Below are positions 1 to 5,522 of a stretch of 5,733 bases of DNA, in pieces; the first letter of the stretch is position 1, and each line of letters opens with the position of its first letter. Below the pieces are notes generated by a model, which was given only the letters and a program-made list of their open reading frames with translations, was not told the origin of the DNA and did no database searches. The DNA is from Candidatus Peregrinibacteria bacterium (GTDB lineage: Bacteria; Patescibacteriota; Gracilibacteria; UBA1369; LOWO2-01-FULL-3), in contig JABJOK010000074.1 in the NCBI GenBank assembly GCA_018664365.1, positions 1 through 5,733 on the forward strand. The letters are read 5' to 3'. The position numbers and the translations under genes are program-made.

Positions 1-618
1 TATTGATTGCCAGTGTTGATTTACTCTTTTTTTGTAATGTTCTTCTTCGTCTAATGCACTTATTTGTGCAGTAGCTTCCATGAGATTCGTTGGAGAACTT
101 CCTAAAAATGAAAATGAAGCTGAGTCTAGTTGTCTTCCCATTAAAATTGCCTGTATCAGGGATTCTTCTGTTACATCCCCTTGAATCATTTCTATTGGTC
201 CTCCAGGTGTCAAAAAGTCAGGAATATCTTTGAAATCTTTTGGATATGACCAGTGAAATAACGGTTCATCGTATTCGTTTACTAGAAAACTACTAAAATT
301 CAAGGTTCCATTGATGTGTGTTCTGTAGTTTGCTCTTAATTGTGTTAGTACTCTTTGTGCTGCCATTAACATTTCTCTATTTAGGTCTATTCCTGCTATG
401 GCAACTTCTGGATGAGCTCTTTGAATGGCTTCTTCAATGTAGAATGGACCTGAGCATACGTTAAGGTGAGTTCCTCCAGCAGGGGTGTGTAAGAGATCTG
501 CCATGCTGTCATATATACCGTAGTCGTAATATGTCGCAGCTTCTGGCAGATAGGCTTCTGTATAATCCTCGTCAGCTCTTTCGATATCTGACCGTATTTC
601 TTCTTCTGATCTAGGCAT
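1..618 (-). CDS. SAM-dependent methyltransferase-like protein (3' end outside window)
   Basis: The frame opens at ATG 618 and stays open for 206 codons to the left edge, so the C-terminus is missing. The visible part looks like a class I (Rossmann-fold) SAM-binding domain. Strand 1 and the glycine loop are HLNVCSGPFYIEEA at residues 51-64. The acidic residue that would bind the SAM ribose follows in AGIDLNREML (D78). IQGDVTEES at 145-153 resembles the motif III Asp region, and SFSFLGSSP (168-176) resembles motif IV. The glycine loop is unusual: Cys-Ser-Gly-Pro replaces the common GxGxG. The first 45 residues are acidic and tyrosine-rich and may form a lid or substrate-binding cap. No substrate can be named. 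The ATG lies about 24 bases from a consensus -10 element and has no Shine-Dalgarno sequence. Membership of the SAM-binding fold is fairly likely; catalytic activity is not proven. Confidence 0.72.
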   Translation of the reverse strand, partial: MPRSEEEIRSDIERADEDYTEAYLPEAATYYDYGIYDSMADLLHTPAGGTHLNVCSGPFYIEEAIQRAHPEVAIAGIDLNREMLMAAQRVLTQLRANYRTHINGTLNFSSFLVNEYDEPLFHWSYPKDFKDIPDFLTPGGPIEMIQGDVTEESLIQAILMGRQLDSASFSFLGSSPTNLMEATAQISALDEEEHYKKRVNQHWQSI

Positions 619-641
619 TGTAAAAAATTTATTAAGCAAAG

Positions 642-670
642 ATTATAAGAGATGAGTGCTTATTTGTCAA
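642..670 (-). promoter_or_regulatory. Consensus sigma-70-type promoter of the methyltransferase-like gene
   Basis: On the minus strand TTGACA (positions 670-665) and TATAAT (647-642) are both perfect consensus hexamers, separated by exactly 17 bases. Transcription should start near 635, giving a leader of about 17 bases before ATG 618. The leader is AT-rich with no Shine-Dalgarno motif. This is the strongest promoter match in the window and it supports the start chosen for the gene. Confidence 0.85.
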
Positions 671-711
671 CAGGGCTAGGGGGTAAAGTGATATGTTTTT
701 TTCGGTTTTTT

Positions 712-720
712 TAATATAGT
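712..720 (+). promoter_or_regulatory. Possible -10 element of the SLH-esterase gene
   Basis: TAATAT (712-717) and TATAGT (715-720) overlap just upstream of ATG 727, after two runs of seven T. No good -35 hexamer lies at the right distance; TATGTT at 692-697 is a weak candidate. If TATAGT is the -10 element, transcription would start at or very near the ATG, giving a leaderless or almost leaderless message. Position and composition are the only support. Confidence 0.3.
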
Positions 721-726
721 TATTGC

Positions 727-2097
727 ATGAAAGCTTTTAGATTTCTTTTTACATTTTTGTTTTTGTTTTCGTTTGTTCCTGGGCTTGTTTTTGCGCAAGC
801 TGATTTTGCGGACATTGATGACACCGATTATGAAGATAGTATCGAGAGCCTTTCTGAAATGGGAGTGATTCAGGGATATGATGATGGAACGTTTAAGCCT
901 TTGAATTCAGTGAATCGTGCAGAAATGTTGAAAATGATTCTTTTGGCTGTTGATGAGGATGCTCAGGAGTATGAGGGGGATTGTTTTCCAGATGTTACAG
1001 ATCAGTGGTTTGCTCCATATGTGTGTTTAGCTAAGGAAAAGGGGATTGTTGATGGTCATGAAGATGGATATTTTAGGCCTGGAGATGAGGCCAACATGGC
1101 TGAGGCATTTAAAATTGTGATAAATGCGTTTGATTTACCAGTTGATGACTTAGAGGATGTAGAGGACTGGTTCATTCCTTATAGAGAGTTTGTGCATAAT
1201 AATAATCTTTTTTCAAAGTATAGTTATCTTCCTGGTAATTTAGCGAATCGTGGTGAGGTGGCTTTTCTTGTTGATAAAATGATGGAGATTCAACGAAAGG
1301 AGTCTTATGTCTCTGCCGAAAGAGATTCCGCCTCTTTGGGTTGTGGAAAAAGTTCTCCGGGTATCGTTCCTTCTACTTTTATGGTTGATGGAACTGAGCG
1401 TGATGCGATTGTCGTGATCCCTTCTGATTACGATAAGGATAAAGCTATACCTTTAGTTTTTGCTTTTCATGGACGAACAAATTCTAATGATGATGTAAAA
1501 AAGTATTATGGAATAGAGAAGCCGAGTGGAGGGAATGCGATTTTTGTTTATCCAGCAGGAATTCAAGGATCTTCTGGTTACACATGGTCTGATGGGGGGG
1601 ATTCATCAGGTGATTTAAGAGATTATGAATTTTTCGATGTAATGTTTGAGGAGATTTCAGAGAATTACTGTGTCGATTTAGATAAGGTATATGGTGTGGG
1701 GCATTCTTTGGGTGCATGGTTTACTAATAGCTTGTCATGCGCGAGGGGAGACGTTCTTAGAGCAGTTGGAACATTAGGAGGAAGTAGGTCTAATAGTGAG
1801 TGCACAGGGCCTGTTGCAGCAATGCAGTGGCACAATCCAAATGATGAATTAGCTTCTTTTGCAGGAGCTGAGACAACTAGAGATTGGTATTTGGCTCAGA
1901 ATCAGTGCTCACAAGGCTATGATTCAGTGAGTCCATTCTGGGGAAATTGTGTTCAGTATGAAGGTTGTAGTGATATAGCTCCTGTGATTTTCTGTCCGCA
2001 TGAGAACGATTATGATTCTCGTGGAAATTATTATACTCACAACTGGCCAAAGGCTACGGGTGAGGAAATTTGGAATTTCTTTGAAAGTTTGGAGTGA
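727..2097 (+). CDS. Secreted SLH-anchored esterase, feruloyl esterase/LpqC (PHB depolymerase-like) family
   Basis: This 456-residue protein begins with a phenylalanine-rich signal peptide (about 1-23, likely cleavage after VFA). Three SLH repeats follow at about 26-75, 86-135 and 143-188; they usually hold proteins to cell-wall polymers at the surface. Residues 200-456 form an alpha/beta-hydrolase domain. FAFHGR (245-250) is the usual oxyanion-hole strand, GHSLG (325-329) supplies the nucleophile S327, HNPND (369-373) supplies D373, and YTHNWP (436-441) supplies H438, so a full triad appears present. The NYCVDLDKVY region resembles secreted feruloyl, acetylxylan and PHB depolymerase-like esterases. 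There are ten cysteines, fitting disulfides in an exported protein. It probably cleaves ester bonds in an external polymer or its fragments; the substrate cannot be read from sequence. The ATG has no Shine-Dalgarno motif but opens directly on the signal peptide. The closest neighbour is the SLH paralogue 57 bases downstream. Confidence 0.86.
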   Translation: MKAFRFLFTFLFLFSFVPGLVFAQADFADIDDTDYEDSIESLSEMGVIQGYDDGTFKPLNSVNRAEMLKMILLAVDEDAQEYEGDCFPDVTDQWFAPYVCLAKEKGIVDGHEDGYFRPGDEANMAEAFKIVINAFDLPVDDLEDVEDWFIPYREFVHNNNLFSKYSYLPGNLANRGEVAFLVDKMMEIQRKESYVSAERDSASLGCGKSSPGIVPSTFMVDGTERDAIVVIPSDYDKDKAIPLVFAFHGRTNSNDDVKKYYGIEKPSGGNAIFVYPAGIQGSSGYTWSDGGDSSGDLRDYEFFDVMFEEISENYCVDLDKVYGVGHSLGAWFTNSLSCARGDVLRAVGTLGGSRSNSECTGPVAAMQWHNPNDELASFAGAETTRDWYLAQNQCSQGYDSVSPFWGNCVQYEGCSDIAPVIFCPHENDYDSRGNYYTHNWPKATGEEIWNFFESLE

Positions 2098-2134
2098 TGG
2101 GGGAATGTGATAGTATTGTTCTTGTAATTTTTGT

Positions 2135-2140
2135 TATATT
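2135..2140 (+). promoter_or_regulatory. Possible -10 element before the acidic SLH gene
   Basis: TATATT lies 14 bases before ATG 2155. TTGTTC at 2116-2121 resembles a -35 hexamer but is only 13 bases away, shorter than normal. The 57-base gap after the esterase gene contains no hairpin terminator, so read-through from the esterase gene is equally possible. The element is suggestive only. Confidence 0.27.
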
Positions 2141-2154
2141 TTAACCTCATAAAT

Positions 2155-3336
2155 ATGAAAAAAATAATTATTACAGTTCTAAGCTTTGTGCTTGCTGTTA
2201 GTACTTCGTTAACTGCAGTTGCGAGCTTTGATGATGTATCAGATGACAATGGCAATGTTGATGCTATTGATTTCTTGTCAGATGCTGGAGTGGTAAAAGG
2301 TTATGATGATGGTACATTTAAGCCTAAATTTGAAATCAATAGGGCTGAATTGATGAAGATTCTTGTCGAGGCGCAAGGTGTTACTCCAGATGCTGATGAG
2401 TACAGTGATTGTTTTACTGATGTGACTGATCAATGGTTTGCTCCTTATGTTTGTTATGCAAAGGATGTTGAATGGGTTGAAGGTTATAAAGACGGATCTT
2501 TTGCTCCAGATAAATTTGTGAACAAGGTTGAAGCGGTTAAGATGATTATTAATTCTCAGGGATTTGGTGAAGAAACAGGTGCTTGTAAGGAGGAATTGCA
2601 TGAGGATGTAGATGAAGATGATTGGTATGGTCCATATCTGTGTGTTGCCTATAAAAAAGGTCTGTTGGAAGAAGGATTAGACGGGAATTATCTTCCAGGA
2701 GCAGAGATCGATAGATCTCAGGTTGCGGAAAATATTTTTCGTGCGATTATGGTGAAAAAATTGAAGAAAGAGGAATTTAAAGCTGAATATAAGGAGATGA
2801 AAGGAGAGGCTCTTGATGCATTTAAGGCTGAAAAAGAAGCTATTAAGGCTGAGATTGAGGCGTTTAAAAAAGAAATTGAGCAGATGAAGGAAGACGGTGA
2901 AGATGCTGATTACATAAAAGCACAGCGTGATGAATTTTGGGGTAATTTAAAGGAACTTCATAAGGATCATGTTGAAGGTTTGGCAGGAAAATTAAAGGAG
3001 GCTCATGATCATCTTAAGGGGCAAAAAGATGCAGTAAAAGAAGAGTTTAAGGCCTGTAAGGAAAAGCTGAAGAATGGTCCAAATGGTCAGGGGGATTTAA
3101 TGGCGAAGTGTGGATATGATTTTGACGACTTTGAATACGAGAAGGAAGATGATGAAGACGATTCAGACGATTTAACTGATGTTGACGATGATGATTCAGA
3201 CGATGATGATGACGACGAAGATGACGATGATGATGACGACGAAGATGATGGTGATGACGAGGGTGACGATGAAGGCGATGACGAAGGTGACGACGAAGGT
3301 GACGACGAAGGTGACGACGACTCAAGTACTGAATAA
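2155..3336 (+). CDS. Secreted SLH protein with charged helical stalk and Asp/Glu-rich repeat tail
   Basis: The protein is 393 residues when started at ATG 2155, which puts a classic signal peptide (MKK, hydrophobic core, AVA cleavage near 23/24) at the N-terminus. A TTG at 2131 would add eight residues and place the possible -10 element inside the gene, so it was not used. Three SLH repeats lie at about 24-72, 86-135 and 149-200. A Lys/Glu-rich, probably alpha-helical or coiled-coil stalk spans 201-305. The tail from about 327 to 393 is almost all Asp and Glu, ending in six Gly-Asp-Asp-Glu-type units. Cysteines occur as C86/C100, C144/C163 and C301/C319, possibly three disulfides. The likely role is a surface protein whose polyanionic tail binds cations such as calcium or iron, or interacts with mineral or other surfaces; this is inferred from composition. 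The start of the next gene overlaps its stop codon. Confidence 0.85.
   Translation: MKKIIITVLSFVLAVSTSLTAVASFDDVSDDNGNVDAIDFLSDAGVVKGYDDGTFKPKFEINRAELMKILVEAQGVTPDADEYSDCFTDVTDQWFAPYVCYAKDVEWVEGYKDGSFAPDKFVNKVEAVKMIINSQGFGEETGACKEELHEDVDEDDWYGPYLCVAYKKGLLEEGLDGNYLPGAEIDRSQVAENIFRAIMVKKLKKEEFKAEYKEMKGEALDAFKAEKEAIKAEIEAFKKEIEQMKEDGEDADYIKAQRDEFWGNLKELHKDHVEGLAGKLKEAHDHLKGQKDAVKEEFKACKEKLKNGPNGQGDLMAKCGYDFDDFEYEKEDDEDDSDDLTDVDDDDSDDDDDDEDDDDDDDEDDGDDEGDDEGDDEGDDEGDDEGDDDSSTE
3199..3246 (+). repeat. Perfect 24-bp tandem duplication in the acidic tail
   Basis: Two identical 24-base units (3199-3222 and 3223-3246) each encode six Asp, one Glu and one Asp. Even the GAT/GAC choice is identical between the copies, so this is a recent duplication or slippage event rather than only selection for acidic residues. 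The unit length keeps the reading frame. Confidence 0.85.
3250..3321 (+). repeat. Six 12-bp Gly-Asp-Asp-Glu units at the end of the acidic SLH gene
   Basis: Six consecutive 12-base units starting at 3250, 3262, 3274, 3286, 3298 and 3310 encode Gly-Asp-Asp-Glu, the last ending in Asp. The fourth and fifth units are identical in DNA and the sixth differs from them by one base, while the earlier units carry synonymous changes. The array seems to have grown most recently at its 3' side. Gain or loss of units keeps the frame. It ends 14 bases before the start codon of the downstream membrane gene. Confidence 0.87.
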
Positions 3337-3941
3337 TGATTAGAGATTTTTTGGAAAAAATGATTTTGGAGGGTCGGGTTCCTGGGTTTGTATATTTAAA
3401 AAAGATCCTATGGGGCCTGGCTTTCCTTCTTCCTTTATTGATTTTCTTGAATCCTCAAAATTTCAGAGATTTTGCTGATGCTGGATGGAGTATATTGATT
3501 GCCGTTATGTTAGTTAGACCACTTGCTGATGTTTTTCCACGAATCAAGATTTTTAGGACCTTGGTTCTTTTAAGGCAAGAGTTTGGGGTAATGTCTGCCT
3601 TACTGTTAATGGCTCATTTTGTTGGTTTTGCTATGATGAAAGATGGCGGTGTTATTGGGGTTTTGATGTCTCCGACCTATTGGGACTTGAAGAGATTTTT
3701 TGGATGGGGAATGCTGGGATTAGTATTTGTAATTCCAGTATTGTTGACCTCTAATAAGTGGGCGATGATTAAAATGAAGAAATGGTGGAAGAGAATACAA
3801 AAATTAAGCTATGTGTTCTTCATATTTGGAGGAGTGCATGTTTTTATGGTGGGAGAAGAGAGCGGAATAGTGGGGATTGTTCTTGTTGGAATGTTTTGGC
3901 TCTTGGCTGAATTTAAAATTGTTCTTTTGAAGAAGAATTAG
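3336..3941 (+). CDS. Ferric-reductase-like (YedZ/MsrQ-like) six-helix membrane protein
   Basis: This 201-residue protein has about six membrane helices (near 22-40, 48-66, 82-101, 121-137, 155-173 and 175-196). Helices 3-5 resemble the ferric reductase-like transmembrane domain of YedZ/MsrQ: an Arg-x-x-x-Gly entry to helix 3 (R80, G84), MAHF with H94, a VIPVLLTSN end to helix 4 like the family's LalTS, WKRIQKLSY (151-159), and H168 at the end of helix 5. In the family these histidines bind b-type haem and carry electrons across the membrane. Here H94 and H168 are present, but the usual Leu-His-x-Leu-x-Tyr histidine is Gln155, so one haem ligand seems lost. No flavin or NAD(P)H domain is fused. 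ATG 3336 shares its A with the TAA stop of the acidic SLH gene, which indicates translational coupling; no Shine-Dalgarno motif is present. A later ATG at 3360 is possible. No MsrP partner is visible, so no symbol is given. Confidence 0.75.
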   Translation: MIRDFLEKMILEGRVPGFVYLKKILWGLAFLLPLLIFLNPQNFRDFADAGWSILIAVMLVRPLADVFPRIKIFRTLVLLRQEFGVMSALLLMAHFVGFAMMKDGGVIGVLMSPTYWDLKRFFGWGMLGLVFVIPVLLTSNKWAMIKMKKWWKRIQKLSYVFFIFGGVHVFMVGEESGIVGIVLVGMFWLLAEFKIVLLKKN

Positions 3942-3942
3942 G

Positions 3943-4596
3943 TCAGTCTGAGTGTAGGGGGAGTGGTTCCCATATCACTTCGTGCCATTTGATTCCTAGT
4001 GAACCGGCGTAAATGTTGTAGATTATTTCATCATTCATTTGGGGCGGAATAAAATCGTTCTTTAGTGAATTTTCTATTGATGACGATATTGCATCGGGGA
4101 TTTGGGCGTATTGGATAACATTGTCTTCATCTACATATTGGAAGGCAATGTTATAGTTGTAAATCACTTCTAATGGGCGATTAGGATTTGGGACGGTTGT
4201 GTATTCATAAATATCATAAATGTAGGCCTGGTGGCTTTCTACTAATGTGTTTTTGTCGATGTGTATGTTGATGAATCTTGTGACACCGGCTGTGAAGAAT
4301 GTTATTACTCCAAACCAGACTATAAATGCCATAATTAACCCTATTCCTCCGCTGTTAACCCATGATCGCTTGTATTCCTTGATAAATGTGCCTGGTTTTT
4401 TGCCCCTATAATAAAAGTAGTTCATTAAAAAGAAGGCAAGACCTGCTATTCCAAAACCAATAGCGTATATTTTAAGAACTTGAGTCGGGTCCATTACTTC
4501 GTTATAAAAACCCGCACCAGTTCCTACGAAATATCCTATTATTGGAACAGTTATGAAGGTTAGTATGAGGTAGTAGGTGTATTTGATGTCTCCCAT
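3943..4596 (-). CDS. Three-helix membrane protein with C-terminal extracytoplasmic domain, function unknown
   Basis: I do not recognise this 217-residue protein. It has hydrophobic helices at about 7-27, 42-62 and 84-106. A basic loop between helices 2 and 3 (RGKKPGTFIKEYKRSW, 64-79) should be cytoplasmic by the positive-inside rule, which puts the N-terminus and the roughly 110-residue C-terminal part outside. That part (107-217) alternates Tyr/Ile-rich strands with polar turns and looks like a small beta-rich domain, with no cysteines or catalytic motifs. The gene starts 9 bases after the stop of the TrmB-family regulator and is very probably in its operon, so it may be the regulator's target or a partner that senses envelope conditions. 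There is no Shine-Dalgarno motif at proper distance; AAAGGTG lies about 17 bases from the ATG, too far. Its TGA stop is one base from the stop of the opposing membrane gene. Confidence 0.78.
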   Translation of the reverse strand: MGDIKYTYYLILTFITVPIIGYFVGTGAGFYNEVMDPTQVLKIYAIGFGIAGLAFFLMNYFYYRGKKPGTFIKEYKRSWVNSGGIGLIMAFIVWFGVITFFTAGVTRFINIHIDKNTLVESHQAYIYDIYEYTTVPNPNRPLEVIYNYNIAFQYVDEDNVIQYAQIPDAISSSIENSLKNDFIPPQMNDEIIYNIYAGSLGIKWHEVIWEPLPLHSD

Positions 4597-4605
4597 GTTT
4601 TTATT

Positions 4606-5373
4606 TTAGCAAACACCTTTTTCTTTCAGCAATTCTTTTTCTGCAATTTTTGCGTACTTGAATGCGAAATTGAAGATTGATCTTTGAGTTTCTGCGATGT
4701 TGGCGTTTTGTATGATGACTCCCATCTTATCCTCGTGCGAGATTATTGCGATCTTATCGTCGTATATGTTTATCTCGTTTTTGAAGGGGTAGTCTTCCTT
4801 TGGGATTAGGTACACTTCACGAAGTTCTTCTTCTCCTTTTTCTTTGAGTTTTAGTGCGTTTTGATCATATGAAAAGATGCCTCGTAGCCATATTTTGCGT
4901 TCTACCTTTGTCTTGATATATTGGGGGTAGTAGTCTTCAAGGAGTGTTTTTGTAGCCAAAGTTACGTCTGCCCAGCAGAGCAGGTCTGTGGAGGTCGTTA
5001 GGGTGTCTTCCATTATTTGGATGAGTCCTTTTTTGCCCTCGAAGTATGAGACTTGGGGCTTCACAGCAAATTTTTCATGTAGCGAGAGTAATTCTGGAAG
5101 AGCTTCTTCTATGTTTTTATATATTTTATGCTGTTTTTCGAGGAGATTGTGTGGGGTGATTGGTTGAAAGTGGTAGTAGGCTCCCTTTTTAACCTTGCTT
5201 GCGAGCCCTTTTTCGCTAAGTTGGTCTAAAATTAAATATGCGGTTGGGCGCTTAATATGGGCATGTTTTGCAATTACGCTTGGAAGGGCTTCTTTTAATG
5301 TAAGAAGTGAAAGGTATACTTGAGCCTCCTTGCTTGAAAGACCTGATTGTGTAAGTGTTTGTGCTAAATCCAT
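4606..5373 (-). CDS. TrmB-family transcriptional regulator
   Basis: The 255-residue protein has the TrmB family layout. An N-terminal winged helix-turn-helix (about 1-72) contains GLSSKEAQVYLSLL, the recognition region HIKRPTAYLILDQLSEKGL (39-57) and a wing (KKGAYYHFQP). A short helical linker (75-103) probably dimerises. The C-terminal effector domain (about 107-245) begins with VSYFEGKKGLIQIMEDTL, a typical opening of this phospholipase D-like sensor domain, and has CWAD and RGIFSYD segments in the ligand-pocket area. Classical TrmB proteins bind sugars, but many bacterial relatives have no known ligand and none can be named here. The protein should act in the cytoplasm as a DNA-binding repressor or activator. 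It is first in a two-gene operon with the membrane protein 9 bases downstream. Interleaved inverted repeats in its promoter and leader suggest self-regulation. The ATG at 5373 lacks a Shine-Dalgarno motif. Confidence 0.9.
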   Translation of the reverse strand: MDLAQTLTQSGLSSKEAQVYLSLLTLKEALPSVIAKHAHIKRPTAYLILDQLSEKGLASKVKKGAYYHFQPITPHNLLEKQHKIYKNIEEALPELLSLHEKFAVKPQVSYFEGKKGLIQIMEDTLTTSTDLLCWADVTLATKTLLEDYYPQYIKTKVERKIWLRGIFSYDQNALKLKEKGEEELREVYLIPKEDYPFKNEINIYDDKIAIISHEDKMGVIIQNANIAETQRSIFNFAFKYAKIAEKELLKEKGVC

Positions 5374-5375
5374 GC

Positions 5376-5404
5376 TGTTGTCAATAGTTCTGACAACACT
5401 ATTG
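5376..5404. promoter_or_regulatory. Candidate operator: two interleaved inverted repeats
   Basis: TGTTGTCA (5376-5383) and TGACAACA (5391-5398) form a perfect 8-base inverted repeat with a 7-base spacer. A second perfect pair, CAATAG (5382-5387) and CTATTG (5399-5404), interleaves with it. Together they cover the predicted start of transcription, part of the -10 element and most of the leader of the TrmB-family gene, so a bound dimer would block transcription. Autoregulation is the simplest reading. An mRNA hairpin masking the start codon is an alternative. Confidence 0.55.
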
Positions 5405-5429
5405 TATCACATTTTTTCGTCTTAAATAA
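5401..5429 (-). promoter_or_regulatory. Extended -10 promoter of the TrmB-family regulator gene
   Basis: On the minus strand TGATACAAT (5409-5401) is an extended -10 element (TGn before TACAAT). A weak -35, TTATTT (5429-5424), lies 17 bases upstream; extended -10 promoters often lack a strong -35. Transcription should start near 5394, giving a leader of about 21 bases that coincides with the inverted repeats at 5376-5404. Confidence 0.6.
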
Positions 5430-5471
5430 GGGGTAATGTCGTTTTTTGATGATCTGCGTTGTACGAGGTGG

Positions 5472-5499
5472 GTGACAGGTTCTTTAATTGTGTTACACT
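5472..5499 (+). promoter_or_regulatory. Promoter of the zinc-ribbon-like gene
   Basis: GTGACA (5472-5477) matches five of six -35 bases and is followed after 16 bases by TACACT (5494-5499). A TG at 5491-5492 makes the latter an extended -10 element. Transcription should start near 5506, about 17 bases before ATG 5523. The geometry matches the other short-leader promoters in the window. Confidence 0.6.
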
Positions 5500-5522
5500 G
5501 TTTTTCAGTAACCATCATTACT

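Noticed and set aside
664..689. Plus-strand promoter from TTGTCA (664-669) and TAAAGT (684-689).
   Set aside because: The spacer is 14 bases, and TTGTCA is the complement overlap of the strong minus-strand -35 element.
2095..2127. Possible UGA=glycine extension of the esterase by nine or ten codons to a TAA at 2125-2127.
   Set aside because: The protein already ends in a family-typical C-terminal helix, UGA also ends the gene at 3943, and no gene in the window uses in-frame UGA. The standard code explains everything.
2131..2154. TTG at 2131 as the start of the acidic SLH protein.
   Set aside because: It would put eight extra residues before a normal MKK signal peptide and overlap the possible -10 element. 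ATG 2155 fits better.
1484..2601. Further minus-strand open frames at 1484-1717, 2037-2255 and 2278-2601.
   Set aside because: They lie opposite well-supported SLH and esterase genes, have no recognisable domains and show shadow-type composition.
3199..3321. Tandem repeats considered as a CRISPR array.
   Set aside because: The units are 12 and 24 bases, contiguous without spacers, and in frame inside a coding region.
3047..3325. Minus-strand open frame rich in His and Arg opposite the acidic tail.
   Set aside because: It is the complement of GAT/GAC/GAA repeats; the low-complexity HRR composition is what the antisense of such codons gives, and no promoter or start signal supports it.
3367..3372. 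GGAGGG as a Shine-Dalgarno motif for a later start of the ferric-reductase-like protein.
   Set aside because: No in-frame start codon lies at the normal distance downstream, and the overlap start at 3336 is simpler.
3922..3934. TTCTT-TTG-AAGAA mini-hairpin as a terminator between the convergent genes.
   Set aside because: The stem is five mainly A-T pairs with a three-base loop and no following T-run, too weak for an intrinsic terminator.
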